From NCBI RefSeq assembly GCF_000430665.1, contig NZ_AUML01000022.1, positions 1 to 64,000 on the forward strand: a stretch of DNA of 64,000 bases, read 5' to 3'. The position numbers and the translations under genes were made by a program. Below are positions 25,847-34,771 of the stretch, piece by piece (position 1 is the first letter of the stretch; every line of letters begins with the position of its first letter). The notes beneath the pieces are model-generated. The model saw only the letters and a list, made by a program, of their open reading frames with translations, ran no database searches and was not told the DNA's origin. The DNA comes from Aquimarina muelleri DSM 19832. Lineage in GTDB: Bacteria; Bacteroidota; Bacteroidia; Flavobacteriales; Flavobacteriaceae.

Positions 25847-26683
25847 ATGAAAAATATTTTGCTTCCTACCGATTTTTCTGATAATGCTAGAAATGCAATA
25901 GAGTATGCCTTGCAATTTTTTAAAAATGAACTTTGTACTTTTCATCTTCTTAATGTTCAAAAAGTTTCTAAGTATACTACAGATGATTTAATGGCCGCTC
26001 CTGCAAACACCTCTATTCATCAATCTGTCATTAGTGATGCTAAAAAGAAATTAGAAGATTTGGTAGAAGAACTAAAAGAAACATACCCTAATGAAAGCTA
26101 TACTTTTGATGCTATTAATGATTATGATATTTTTATTGATGCTATAAGACAAACTGTAAAATCTAAAAATATTGATATAATTGTTATGGGTACAAATGGT
26201 GCTACAGGAGCAACCGAAGTTGTATTTGGCAGCAATACCCTTAATGTTATTCGTAAAATAGATTGCCCCACCATTGTTATACCACAAGGGTACACCTATA
26301 AAGACCCAAAAAATATTTTATATGCTATAGATTATTGGGATCATTTTAATGCAGAAAATATCGATCCACTAATGAGCACCCTTTTAAAATACACATCTAC
26401 TCTACGCATCCTTAAAATCAAAGAAGACGATACCGTTACCGTAGCCGATTTTGATGATAAAAAACACATGAATTCCTTTTTTAAAGAAATAAAACCTACC
26501 TTTCATTCCATATCCAATGTTCCTACTGCTTTGGCTATTAATAGCTTTGTACAAATTATGGATATGGATATGACGGCTATATTTATTCAAAAAGAAACTT
26601 TTTTAGATCGTTTTTTTAAAGGATCCGAAACTTCTAAAATAAGCTATGGTACAAAAGTGCCTTTATTGATTATGCATAGTTAA
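25847..26683 (+). CDS. double-domain universal stress protein
   Basis: A 278-residue protein of two UspA-like domains. The first (about 1-145) has the ATP-binding signature MGTNGATGATEVVFGSNT; the second (about 150-278) is degenerate. Starts with KNILLPTDFSDNARNAI. It is the first gene of a run with cls, a patatin-like gene and a Crp/Fnr regulator, behind an FNR-type promoter. It is a paralogue of the four usp genes at 56-60 kb. The likely role is survival at low oxygen or in stationary phase (family knowledge); its biochemical role is unknown. Confidence 0.88.
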   Translation: MKNILLPTDFSDNARNAIEYALQFFKNELCTFHLLNVQKVSKYTTDDLMAAPANTSIHQSVISDAKKKLEDLVEELKETYPNESYTFDAINDYDIFIDAIRQTVKSKNIDIIVMGTNGATGATEVVFGSNTLNVIRKIDCPTIVIPQGYTYKDPKNILYAIDYWDHFNAENIDPLMSTLLKYTSTLRILKIKEDDTVTVADFDDKKHMNSFFKEIKPTFHSISNVPTALAINSFVQIMDMDMTAIFIQKETFLDRFFKGSETSKISYGTKVPLLIMHS

Positions 26684-26710
26684 AAAAAACTATAAAATAG
26701 AAACTATAAA

Positions 26711-28132
26711 ATGTTACTATATGTTGCTACAGCTCTTTATATTCTAATTGGAGGATTTATCGTTATACGGTTACTTTTAAATGGCATGCGACCAACCAAA
26801 ACACTTGCTTGGTTATTTGCCATTTTTACTATACCAGTAGGAGGAATTTTTCTATACCTAATGCTAGGCAGAAATCGAAGAAAAAATAAATTATTTAAAC
26901 TTAAACATACTCCAAAAGTAGCCTCCTATATTGCAAAAGCCATACATCAATACTCCCCCATTACAAAAAAAGAGTTTGAGGAGCATCATAAAATCATTTC
27001 TTTAATTACCAAAAACTCCTACTTTGCTCCTTGTACTGGAAATGATGTAAAATTATTAAAAAATGGCGAAGCAACTTTTCGAGCTATATTTGATGCATTA
27101 AAAAGTGCAGAACATTTTATACATCTAGAATATTATATTTTTGAAGAAGGAAAATTAACTACAGATCTTTTTAATCTTTTTCAAAAAAAAATAAAAGAAG
27201 GCGTTACTGTAAAGATCCTATACGATGGTATTGGGAGCATGTCTTTAAGTAAAAAATACATTCGACAACTTCAAAACATTGGTGTTGAAATTCATAAATT
27301 TTTACCTATAAAATTTGGTAAGTTTCTATCCTCCATAAATTACAGAAATCATCGTAAAATTATTGTCATTGATGGCAAAACTGCTTTTACAGGTGGTATC
27401 AACGTTTCTGATAAATATATAAAAGGAGACACCGATTTAGGAGTCTGGTATGATATCCATCTACAACTAAAAGGCCCTGTTGTTCAAAGTCTTCAGGCTA
27501 TTTTTGCAATGGACTGGTATATGGTTAGTAAGGAGGATTCTATCTTAGACACTTCGTGTTTCTATACGTATAAAAAAGAAAATGGATCTACAGTTCAGAT
27601 TGTGCATAGTGGGCCAGATTCTGATTTTTCTGCTACACAACAGATGTATTTCTCTATGATTAATGAAGCCAAAGAATATATCTATATTACTAATCCTTAT
27701 ATAATACCTGGAGAATCTATTCTAGATGCATTAAAAGTGGCATCTATGAGCGGAGTAGATGTACGAATATTACTCTCAGAAAAATCAGATAATGTTATTG
27801 TAAAATGGTGTATTCGTTCTTATTTTGAAGGTTTGCTACAAGCAGGAGTAAAAATATATTTGTTTCCAGAAGGGTTTATACACAGTAAAACTATTGTAGT
27901 AGATACTACCATATCCTCTGTAGGCACCACAAATCTAGACATTAGAAGTTTTGAACAAAATTACGAAGTAAATGCAGTAATTTATGATGATACATTTGCG
28001 TTAGCATTAAAAGATGATTTTTTAAAAGATATTAAAAACAGTACCCAACTAGATTTCAATACCTTCATGCAACGACCATGGAGTCAAAAACTAAAAGAGG
28101 GTTTTGCTAAAATTTTTAGCCCTGTTTTGTAA
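26711..28132 (+). CDS. cls: cardiolipin synthase
   Basis: A 473-residue phospholipase D family membrane enzyme that condenses phosphatidylglycerol molecules to cardiolipin. Two N-terminal membrane segments (about 1-20 and 33-52) are followed by two HKD motifs: His214 in NHRKIIVIDGK and His391 in IHSKTIVVDTT, each followed by a conserved GT/GG stretch. It lies 27 nt after usp. The downstream patatin gene starts 13 nt later, suggesting a membrane lipid remodelling pair. Confidence 0.92.
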   Translation: MLLYVATALYILIGGFIVIRLLLNGMRPTKTLAWLFAIFTIPVGGIFLYLMLGRNRRKNKLFKLKHTPKVASYIAKAIHQYSPITKKEFEEHHKIISLITKNSYFAPCTGNDVKLLKNGEATFRAIFDALKSAEHFIHLEYYIFEEGKLTTDLFNLFQKKIKEGVTVKILYDGIGSMSLSKKYIRQLQNIGVEIHKFLPIKFGKFLSSINYRNHRKIIVIDGKTAFTGGINVSDKYIKGDTDLGVWYDIHLQLKGPVVQSLQAIFAMDWYMVSKEDSILDTSCFYTYKKENGSTVQIVHSGPDSDFSATQQMYFSMINEAKEYIYITNPYIIPGESILDALKVASMSGVDVRILLSEKSDNVIVKWCIRSYFEGLLQAGVKIYLFPEGFIHSKTIVVDTTISSVGTTNLDIRSFEQNYEVNAVIYDDTFALALKDDFLKDIKNSTQLDFNTFMQRPWSQKLKEGFAKIFSPVL

Positions 28133-28145
28133 ATTTATTATCAAA

Positions 28146-28943
28146 ATGAAAACTACAAAAAACATAGGATTAGTTCTTTCTGGAGGGGGGTTTAGAGGAG
28201 TAGCACATATTGGTGCTATGCAAGCACTAGAAGAGGCAGGGATTATCGCAAACTTTGTTTCAGGAACAAGTGCAGGAGCTATAGTAGGCTCCTTATATGC
28301 TGCAGGGCATTCTCCTAAAATAATAAAAGATTTTTTCAAAAACACCCCTCTATTCACCTTTAATAGATTGACTCGTAAAAAAGCAGGATTCTTAGATACC
28401 GAAAAATTTTATAAAGATCTATTAGCCTATTTTCCTCAAAACTCCTTTGAATCTTTGCAAAAAAAACTTTTTGTTACCGCTACAGATTTAATAGAAGGAA
28501 AAACAACAGTGTTTAATACTGGGGAGCTAATCAAACCTTTACTTGCTTCTGCAGCTTTCCCTGGGGTTTTTACACCCGTAATGATTAATAACGAATTATA
28601 TGCAGATGGAGGTATTTTAGATAACTTTCCTATAACTCCTCTTGAAAAACATTGTGATTTGATTATCGGGGTAGACGTATCTCCTATCAAAAAGCCAAAA
28701 ATTAGCGATTTTAAACATTCTTATAACGTTATGCAACGCGCATATTATCTTAGAGCAATGCCTAACGGAGAAACAAAATTTAAACAATGTGATATTATAA
28801 TTCAGCCTAAAGAGCTTATCCATCATAGCGTATTTAATCCCAGTAGCTTAGACAAAGTATATGAGTATGGATATCAGGAAGCTAAATTGCAGCTGCAATC
28901 TTTTTTAAAAAAACAAGAAAATGATACAAGAGATAAAGAATAG
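28146..28943 (+). CDS. patatin-like phospholipase
   Basis: A 265-residue lipid acyl hydrolase. Oxyanion loop GGGFRG (13-18), nucleophile Ser42 in GTSAGAIVG and catalytic Asp154 in ADGGILDNFP form the Ser-Asp dyad. No signal peptide, so it probably acts from the cytoplasmic face of the inner membrane. An in-frame ATG at 28104 would overlap cls and add an unlikely extension; 28146 is used. The 3' end overlaps the Crp/Fnr gene by 23 nt, so the two are translationally coupled. Confidence 0.9.
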   Translation: MKTTKNIGLVLSGGGFRGVAHIGAMQALEEAGIIANFVSGTSAGAIVGSLYAAGHSPKIIKDFFKNTPLFTFNRLTRKKAGFLDTEKFYKDLLAYFPQNSFESLQKKLFVTATDLIEGKTTVFNTGELIKPLLASAAFPGVFTPVMINNELYADGGILDNFPITPLEKHCDLIIGVDVSPIKKPKISDFKHSYNVMQRAYYLRAMPNGETKFKQCDIIIQPKELIHHSVFNPSSLDKVYEYGYQEAKLQLQSFLKKQENDTRDKE

Positions 28944-29553
28944 TTATGGTGACTTTTTTGAAGAAGAACTATTAGAAGAGATTAATCGAATAGCCACTTT
29001 TAAAGAAATACCCGAGGGTTTTGAAATTATAAAACCTGGCAGCTATATTAGATTTATGCCTTTGATTATTCATGGCGCAATAAAAGTTCTTAGAACCGAT
29101 AATGATGGAGATGAGTTATTATTATATTTTTTAGAAAAAGGGGACACTTGTGCTATGACATTATCTTGTTGTTTAGGACATCATAAAAGTGAAATTAAAG
29201 CCATAGCAGAAACAGATACCAAATTAGTAATGATCCCTATATCTAAAATGGAAGAATGGACTACTAAATACAAATCCTGGAGAAATTTTGTTTTTGATAG
29301 CTATCATAAAAGATTAATTGAAGCAATAGAAACTATTGATAGTATCGCTTTTCTTAATATGGATGATCGTTTATTAAAATATCTTAGAGATAAAATCAAA
29401 ATCAATAATACCAGTGTTATCCATAGTACACATCAGCAAATCGCTTATGATCTTCACACATCCAGAGTAGTAATCTCAAGATTGCTTAAAAAATTAGAGA
29501 AAGATGCTATTGTTAAACTAAATAGAAATAATATCGAAATATTACAAACCTAA
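28921..29553 (+). CDS. Crp/Fnr-family regulator with Cys77/Cys83/Cys84
   Basis: A 210-residue regulator with a cNMP-binding-like beta roll (about 20-120), a long dimerisation helix and a C-terminal winged helix (about 155-205; THQQIAYDLHTSRVVISRLL). The N-terminal cysteine cluster of true FNR is absent, but three cysteines lie in GDTCAMTLSCCLGHH, where a redox, sulfur or gas sensor could sit. The next three operons carry GTAAC-N4-GTTAC palindromes 29.5 bp before the promoter and encode sulfur genes, so this protein is the best candidate to bind them (inference). It could instead bind the TGA-N6-TCA sites. Confidence 0.9.
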   Translation: MIQEIKNSYGDFFEEELLEEINRIATFKEIPEGFEIIKPGSYIRFMPLIIHGAIKVLRTDNDGDELLLYFLEKGDTCAMTLSCCLGHHKSEIKAIAETDTKLVMIPISKMEEWTTKYKSWRNFVFDSYHKRLIEAIETIDSIAFLNMDDRLLKYLRDKIKINNTSVIHSTHQQIAYDLHTSRVVISRLLKKLEKDAIVKLNRNNIEILQT

Positions 29554-29560
29554 CCTATAT

Positions 29561-29604
29561 GTAACAAATGTTACTGTAAAAGCTCTACTCTAAAATTATT
29601 TTTG
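29561..29604 (+). promoter_or_regulatory. GTAAC-N4-GTTAC operator and promoter of TSUP gene
   Basis: Perfect palindrome GTAACAAATGTTAC (29561-29574), centred 29.5 bp before TATTTTTG (29597-29604), 15 nt before the start codon. The centre lies near -42 of the expected transcription start, as for a class II activator. Confidence 0.7.
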
Positions 29605-29618
29605 ACAAAAATATTTAG

Positions 29619-30416
29619 ATGGAAATTACAGAAGTTTTAGGATATATAGGAGCATTATTCATTGGCGTAGTTCTAGGATTAATAGGAGGTGGTGGATCTA
29701 TACTAACTGTACCCGTACTTGTATACCTTATGTATCTTAATCCCGTTACTGCCACAGCATATTCGCTCTTTGTTGTAGGTATTTCTGCATTAGTAGGTAC
29801 TATTAGTAATCTTAGAAAAGGTTTAGTAAGTATTCGCACTGCAATTGTATTTGCAATACCTGCATTTATAGCAGTATACACTACAAGAAAATATATAGTT
29901 CCTGCGATACCAGATCCGCTTTTTTCTATTAATGAATTTATGATTACTAAAAATATTGGTATCATGTTATTCTTTGCTGTTATTATGCTTTTAGCCTCCA
30001 TATCCATGATAAAAAACAACAAAAATAAAACTACAACAGAGGCGCCCATAAAATACAATTATCCATTAATTATTATCGAAGGATTTGTTGTAGGAATATT
30101 AACTGGGTTAGTAGGCGCAGGTGGTGGATTTTTAATAATTCCTGCTTTAGTACTATTAGCAAAATTACCTATGAAAAAGGCAGTTGCTACCTCCCTATTA
30201 ATAATCGCTATAAAATCTTTAATTGGTTTTATAGGAGATGTAGAAAACCTGAAAATAGAATGGAATTTCTTATTAATATTTACCGCAATTTCTGTAGTAG
30301 GGATTTTTATAGGTATCTATATCTCTAACTTTATAGATGGTAAAAAACTAGAAAAAGGATTTGGGGGCTTTGTTTTGGCAATGGGTATTTACATCCTCTT
30401 TAAAGAATTAACATAA
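29619..30416 (+). CDS. TauE/SafE (TSUP) family membrane transporter
   Basis: A 265-residue membrane protein with about eight hydrophobic segments in two similar halves, each opening with a glycine-rich loop: LGLIGGGGSILTVPVLVYL (about 19-37) and LTGLVGAGGGFLIIPALVL (about 160-178). The family moves sulfite, organosulfonates or other sulfur anions across the inner membrane. It is preceded by a GTAAC-N4-GTTAC promoter and stands before the persulfide dioxygenase-like gene, so export of sulfite made from sulfane sulfur is the likely task (inference). Confidence 0.88.
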   Translation: MEITEVLGYIGALFIGVVLGLIGGGGSILTVPVLVYLMYLNPVTATAYSLFVVGISALVGTISNLRKGLVSIRTAIVFAIPAFIAVYTTRKYIVPAIPDPLFSINEFMITKNIGIMLFFAVIMLLASISMIKNNKNKTTTEAPIKYNYPLIIIEGFVVGILTGLVGAGGGFLIIPALVLLAKLPMKKAVATSLLIIAIKSLIGFIGDVENLKIEWNFLLIFTAISVVGIFIGIYISNFIDGKKLEKGFGGFVLAMGIYILFKELT

Positions 30417-30428
30417 GCAACGGGCTTT

Positions 30429-30472
30429 GTAACAATTGTTACCATAAAGAAATAATAATTGCCGTATTTTTG
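30429..30472 (+). promoter_or_regulatory. GTAAC-N4-GTTAC operator and promoter of MBL-rhodanese gene
   Basis: Perfect palindrome GTAACAATTGTTAC (30429-30442), centred exactly 29.5 bp before TATTTTTG (30465-30472). The leader to the start codon is about 110 nt. Confidence 0.7.
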
Positions 30473-30588
30473 AATAATAAATAATATAACACTCATAAAT
30501 TCAATTAATATTTATAATTAGCATCAAAGTCTAATCAAGATACAGGCAACAAAATCTCTAGATAATTATAATTAAAAAAATAGAACCA

Positions 30589-32001
30589 ATGAAAATAGAA
30601 CAAATATATACAGGATGTCTTTCTCAGGGAGCTTATTATATAGAAAGTAATAGAGAAGTAGCTATTATAGACCCTCTAAGAGAAATAAAACCATACCTAG
30701 AAAAGGCAAAAGAAGATAACGCAAAAATTAAATATATTTTTGAAACCCATTTTCATGCAGATTTTGTCAGTGGTCATGTAACTTTGGCTAAAGAGACTGG
30801 AGCAAACATTATATATGGTCCAAATGCAAATCCATCTTTTGAAGCAATAATTGCCAAGGATAGTCAAGAATTTCCTCTGGGAAACATCACTATTATAGCT
30901 TTACATACCCCAGGACATACTATGGAAAGTACTACCTACCTTCTTAAAGATGCTAATGGTAAAGATCATGCTATCTTTAGTGGTGATACTCTATTTCTTG
31001 GAGATGTGGGTCGCCCTGATCTAGCCCAAAAAGCAGCTCATTTAACGCAAGAACAATTAGCAGAAAAACTTTATGATAGCTTACGCACTAAAATCATGCC
31101 TCTTGCAGATGATGTAATAGTATATCCTGCTCATGGTGCAGGTTCTGCGTGCGGTAAAAACATGATGAAAGAAACAGTAGATACTTTGGGTAATCAAAAG
31201 AAAATGAATTATGCCCTTAGAGCAGATATGACCAAAGAGGAATTTGTAAAAGAAGTCACCGAAGGATTATTACCTCCTCCATTATATTTTCCTTTAAATG
31301 TAAAAATGAATAAAGAAGGATATGAAGATCTCGATAAAATAATAGAACAAGGAACCACCCCTTTATCTCCAGATGCTTTTGAAGCGTTAGCTAATGAAAC
31401 TGGCGCAGTTGTTTTGGATGTAAGACATCAAAATGAATATGTAAAAGGACATATCCCAAGATCTATATTTATTGGTATTGATGGTGGATTTGCTCCTTGG
31501 GTAGGTGCTTTGATAGCAGATGTTAAACAACCTATATTATTAGTCGCTCCAGAAGGACGAGTAGAAGAAACTATTACTCGATTATCCAGAGTAGGATTTG
31601 ATAATACCTTAGGATATCTTGATGGTAGTTTTGCCGCTTGGAAAAAAGCTAGTAAAGATTATGATACCATAACATCTATCTCTGCTTTAGAATTTAAGAA
31701 CATTATGACCAATGAAGATGTTCCTGTTTTTGATGTTCGTAAAGAAAGTGAGTTTGTAGCAGAACATGTTGAAAAAGCAAATAACTCTCCTTTGGATTTT
31801 ATTAACGATTATCTTACCGAGTTTCCAGAAGATAAAAACTTTTATGTGCATTGTGCAGGAGGTTACCGCTCTGTAATTGCTGCTTCTATTTTAAAAAGTC
31901 GTGGTATTCATAACCTTATTGATATTGCTGGTGGCTATAAGGATATTAAAGAGTCAGGAATTAAAACTACCAATTATGTTTGTCCTTCTACTTTAAAATA
32001 A
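30589..32001 (+). CDS. metallo-beta-lactamase fold - double rhodanese protein
   Basis: A 470-residue fusion. Residues about 1-250 are an ETHE1/persulfide dioxygenase-like metallo-beta-lactamase domain (THFHADFVSGH, LHTPGHTMES, FSGDTLFLGDVGRPDL, YPAHGAGSACG). The first rhodanese (about 265-360) has VAPEGR in place of the Cys loop and is probably inactive. The second (about 370-465) has Cys in HCAGGYRS. Such proteins oxidise glutathione persulfide (or another low-molecular-weight persulfide) to sulfite and move sulfane sulfur. It is driven by the second GTAAC palindrome and followed by a methyltransferase and transporter genes. Confidence 0.92.
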   Translation: MKIEQIYTGCLSQGAYYIESNREVAIIDPLREIKPYLEKAKEDNAKIKYIFETHFHADFVSGHVTLAKETGANIIYGPNANPSFEAIIAKDSQEFPLGNITIIALHTPGHTMESTTYLLKDANGKDHAIFSGDTLFLGDVGRPDLAQKAAHLTQEQLAEKLYDSLRTKIMPLADDVIVYPAHGAGSACGKNMMKETVDTLGNQKKMNYALRADMTKEEFVKEVTEGLLPPPLYFPLNVKMNKEGYEDLDKIIEQGTTPLSPDAFEALANETGAVVLDVRHQNEYVKGHIPRSIFIGIDGGFAPWVGALIADVKQPILLVAPEGRVEETITRLSRVGFDNTLGYLDGSFAAWKKASKDYDTITSISALEFKNIMTNEDVPVFDVRKESEFVAEHVEKANNSPLDFINDYLTEFPEDKNFYVHCAGGYRSVIAASILKSRGIHNLIDIAGGYKDIKESGIKTTNYVCPSTLK

Positions 32002-32107
32002 TTCTGGAAGGAACCTCTAACAAGTATATCTCTATAAATATATTTTGCTTTTGAAAACAAACCTCTGAAGGAGTTAAACCATCCAGATGAGATTAAAAGG
32101 AAACTAA

Positions 32108-32731
32108 ATGAATGATTTTGACAGAAAAAAACATTGGGAAACTATATATAGTACTAAAGATTTAAAAGAGGTTAGCTGGTATCAAAAAGTTCCCACAACC
32201 TCTATAGAGTTTATTACTTCTCTTAACCTTCCTAAAACTGCAAAAATAATAGATATCGGTGGCGGAGATAGTTTGTTGGTAGATCATCTACTAAACTTAG
32301 GATATAGTAACATTACAGTACTTGATGTTTCTGAAACGGCAATACATAAAGCCAAAGAAAGATTAGGAGATCTTGCAGATACTATTACTTGGATAGTAAC
32401 AGATATCACAGATTTTACACCTAATGAAAAATATGATGTTTGGCATGATCGTGCTACGTTTCATTTTTTAAGAGAACAAAAAGAAATTGATAATTATGTC
32501 ATGACTATAGAAAACGCAATACTCCCTGCTGGAGCATTGATAATAGGAACTTTTTCTTTAGATGGCCCAAAAAAATGTAGTGGTATCGATATTACTCCAT
32601 ATTCTGAAAAGTCAATGAGTGATTTAGTTAAAAGCTCTTTTAAAAAATTAAAATGTTCTTATATAAATCATGAAACCCCTTTTAACACTACTCAAAATTT
32701 TATTTTTTGTAGCTTTCAAAAGCAAAAATGA
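32108..32731 (+). CDS. class I SAM-dependent methyltransferase
   Basis: A 207-residue methyltransferase. Motif I is AKIIDIGGGDSLLVDHLL (about 45-62), then TVLDVSETAI and KYDVWHDRATFHFLR. The last motif recalls thiopurine/thiol methyltransferase-like proteins. It follows the MBL-rhodanese gene by 106 nt without its own operator, so it is probably in the same transcript. Methylation of a thiol or sulfide product would fit the context (inference); other substrates are possible. Confidence 0.85.
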   Translation: MNDFDRKKHWETIYSTKDLKEVSWYQKVPTTSIEFITSLNLPKTAKIIDIGGGDSLLVDHLLNLGYSNITVLDVSETAIHKAKERLGDLADTITWIVTDITDFTPNEKYDVWHDRATFHFLREQKEIDNYVMTIENAILPAGALIIGTFSLDGPKKCSGIDITPYSEKSMSDLVKSSFKKLKCSYINHETPFNTTQNFIFCSFQKQK

Positions 32732-32738
32732 TAATTGT

Positions 32739-32782
32739 GTAACATAAGTTACCAATAGCACTTTTTGAATTTAATTACTTTG
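32739..32782 (+). promoter_or_regulatory. GTAAC-N4-GTTAC operator and promoter of YeeE pair
   Basis: Palindrome GTAACATAAGTTAC (32739-32752), centred 29.5 bp before TTACTTTG (32775-32782), a one-mismatch -7 element. It is the third site with the same geometry in 3.2 kb. Confidence 0.65.
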
Positions 32783-32798
32783 CAACAAAATAACACAG

Positions 32799-33356
32799 AT
32801 GAATTGGATTTATAACCCATGGCCATGGTATGTATCGGGCCCCTTAATTGCATTAGTACTTTTTGTATTACTAATGATCGGCAAAAGATTTGGAATGTCC
32901 TCCAATCTAAGAACAATGTGCACCATTTGTGGTGCAGGAAAAGCCTCTGGTTTTTTTAGGTTTGATTGGAAAGCACAACGATGGAATTTAATCCTAGCAT
33001 TTGGAGTAGTTATAGGTGGGTTTATTGCTAACACATTTTTATCTACAGATACCGCAGTACAACTAAATCCAGAAGTCGTCGCAGATCTTCAATCCAAAGG
33101 TTTTGAAAGTGCAGGCCAGGCATATATGCCAGATAGCTTATTTTCTAACGATGCTCTAACAGATCCCAAAGTATTAATTTTATTAATAGTAGGAGGTTTC
33201 TTGGTTGGTTTTGGTGCCAGATATGCAGGTGGTTGCACTTCTGGGCACGCTATATCTGGGCTTAGTGATTTGCAATTGCCATCATTAATTGCTGTATTTG
33301 GCTTTTTTATAGGTGGATTACTAATGGTACACCTTTTATTCCCTTTAATTTTTTAA
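32799..33356 (+). CDS. YeeE/YedE family transporter, N-terminal half protein
   Basis: A 185-residue membrane protein with four to five hydrophobic segments and the family motif YAGGCTSGHAISGLSDL (about 145-161), where the cysteine lines the pathway. An extra cysteine pair lies in CTICGAGKASGFF (about 41-53). In the YeeE/YedE family, such proteins import thiosulfate or sulfane-sulfur species. Here the transporter is split in two genes, this one and the 137-aa gene that starts 4 nt later. Confidence 0.88.
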   Translation: MNWIYNPWPWYVSGPLIALVLFVLLMIGKRFGMSSNLRTMCTICGAGKASGFFRFDWKAQRWNLILAFGVVIGGFIANTFLSTDTAVQLNPEVVADLQSKGFESAGQAYMPDSLFSNDALTDPKVLILLIVGGFLVGFGARYAGGCTSGHAISGLSDLQLPSLIAVFGFFIGGLLMVHLLFPLIF

Positions 33357-33360
33357 ACGT

Positions 33361-33774
33361 ATGCGCTCTATTATATATTTAGGTATTGGTATTTTTTTCG
33401 GAATTGTTTTGTTCAAATCTGAAGCCGCTTCTTGGTTCCGAATTTATGAAATGTTTCAATTCAAATCTTTTCATATGTATGGGATTATTGGATCTGCTGT
33501 AGGATTAGGCATTATAATCACCCAACTTATTAAAAAATTTAAAATCAAGTCTTTTTATGGAGAGTCTATAGATATAGCTCCCAAGGATAAGAGTTTTAGC
33601 CGATATATGTTTGGTGGTATATTATTTGGTCTAGGCTGGGCTCTTGCTGGTGCTTGTCCAGGACCAATGTTTGTACTACTAGGTGCAGGTTACCTACCAA
33701 TTTTGATCGTACTTATTTCTGCCATCCTTGGCACTTTAGTCTACGGAATAGTAAAAAATAAACTACCCCACTAA
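33361..33774 (+). CDS. YeeE/YedE family transporter, C-terminal half protein
   Basis: A 137-residue membrane protein (about four hydrophobic segments) with the second family motif WALAGACPGPMFVLLGAG (about 98-115). It is translated together with the previous gene and should complete a two-subunit sulfur transporter. Its 3' end overlaps the end of the convergent dehydrogenase gene by 12 nt. Confidence 0.88.
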   Translation: MRSIIYLGIGIFFGIVLFKSEAASWFRIYEMFQFKSFHMYGIIGSAVGLGIIITQLIKKFKIKSFYGESIDIAPKDKSFSRYMFGGILFGLGWALAGACPGPMFVLLGAGYLPILIVLISAILGTLVYGIVKNKLPH

Positions 33775-34767
33775 CTCTAATGTTAGTTCGTTTTTACTAG
33801 GTATATTTTGCTGCCAACAGTTCACATTATAAAATGTGGTTTCTGCTATAGTCATAAGTGCCTCTTTTGTAGCAAATGCCTGATGTGGTGTAAGAAGAAC
33901 ATTAGGCTGCTCGATAAGGCGCTTTAACACCTCATCTTTTGGGGTATCTTTAGAATGATCATAAAAAAATATGCCACTTTCTTCTTCATAAACATCTGCA
34001 CCATATCCCGAAATTTTATTAGACTCTAATGCTTGTAGTACATCCTTAGTATTTACTATTGCTCCTCTGGCAATATTGATAAGGATTACCTCTTTTTTCA
34101 TGTATTGAATATAATTTGCATCGATAAGATGATGTGTCTTACTATTAAGCGGTATACACAAAAATATCACATCAGCCTCTTTGCATAAGTACCCTAAATC
34201 TGTATAGGCCATTTTATAGTCTTTTTCTGCTTCTTGATCTTTATAAAGATCATTTGCTAAAATTTTACAACCAAATCCATGCATTATTTTAGCTATTGTT
34301 TTTCCTATTCTACCAACTCCAACGATACCAACTGTTTTTTTATGAAGATCAAACCCTACCAGATTACTTAATGAAAAATTATAGGCATGTACTTGTTCAT
34401 TGGCACGTATTAGGTTACGATTTAATGCTAACAAAAGGGACACTGCATGTTCTGCAATAGCATATGGGGAATATCCTGCAGCATTTGCCACTTTGATCCC
34501 TAATTTTTTTGCAGTAATAAGATTTATATTATCATATCCTGTAGAGCGAAGAGCAATATAATGAATCCCAAATCCTTTTAATCTTTCCAGAACTTGAGAG
34601 GATGCGATATCTGCAGAAAAAATAGATATAGCATCAAAACCCATTGCTAATACCGCAGTTTTAGCAGTAAGACGTTCTGGTATATATTTAACTTGATACA
34701 CGTCGTTATTTGCTTTTTCAAGAAAAGGAATTTCGAAGTCCTTAGCACTGTATATTAGTGTTTTCAT
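33763..34767 (-). CDS. ldhA: D-2-hydroxyacid dehydrogenase (D-lactate dehydrogenase type)
   Basis: A 334-residue NAD-dependent dehydrogenase. Rossmann motif GVGRIGKTIAKIMHGFG (about 150-166). Catalytic residues are visible: Arg in INIARGAIVN, Glu in YEEESG and His in LTPHQAF, with LRSTGYDNI in the substrate domain, as in fermentative LdhA. It would reduce pyruvate to D-lactate. It is the last gene in a run of four behind an FNR-type promoter at 36607-36649, which fits fermentation at low oxygen. Related hydroxyacids are alternative substrates. Confidence 0.9.
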   Translation of the reverse strand: MKTLIYSAKDFEIPFLEKANNDVYQVKYIPERLTAKTAVLAMGFDAISIFSADIASSQVLERLKGFGIHYIALRSTGYDNINLITAKKLGIKVANAAGYSPYAIAEHAVSLLLALNRNLIRANEQVHAYNFSLSNLVGFDLHKKTVGIVGVGRIGKTIAKIMHGFGCKILANDLYKDQEAEKDYKMAYTDLGYLCKEADVIFLCIPLNSKTHHLIDANYIQYMKKEVILINIARGAIVNTKDVLQALESNKISGYGADVYEEESGIFFYDHSKDTPKDEVLKRLIEQPNVLLTPHQAFATKEALMTIAETTFYNVNCWQQNIPSKNELTLELVG

Positions 34768-34771
34768 AAAT

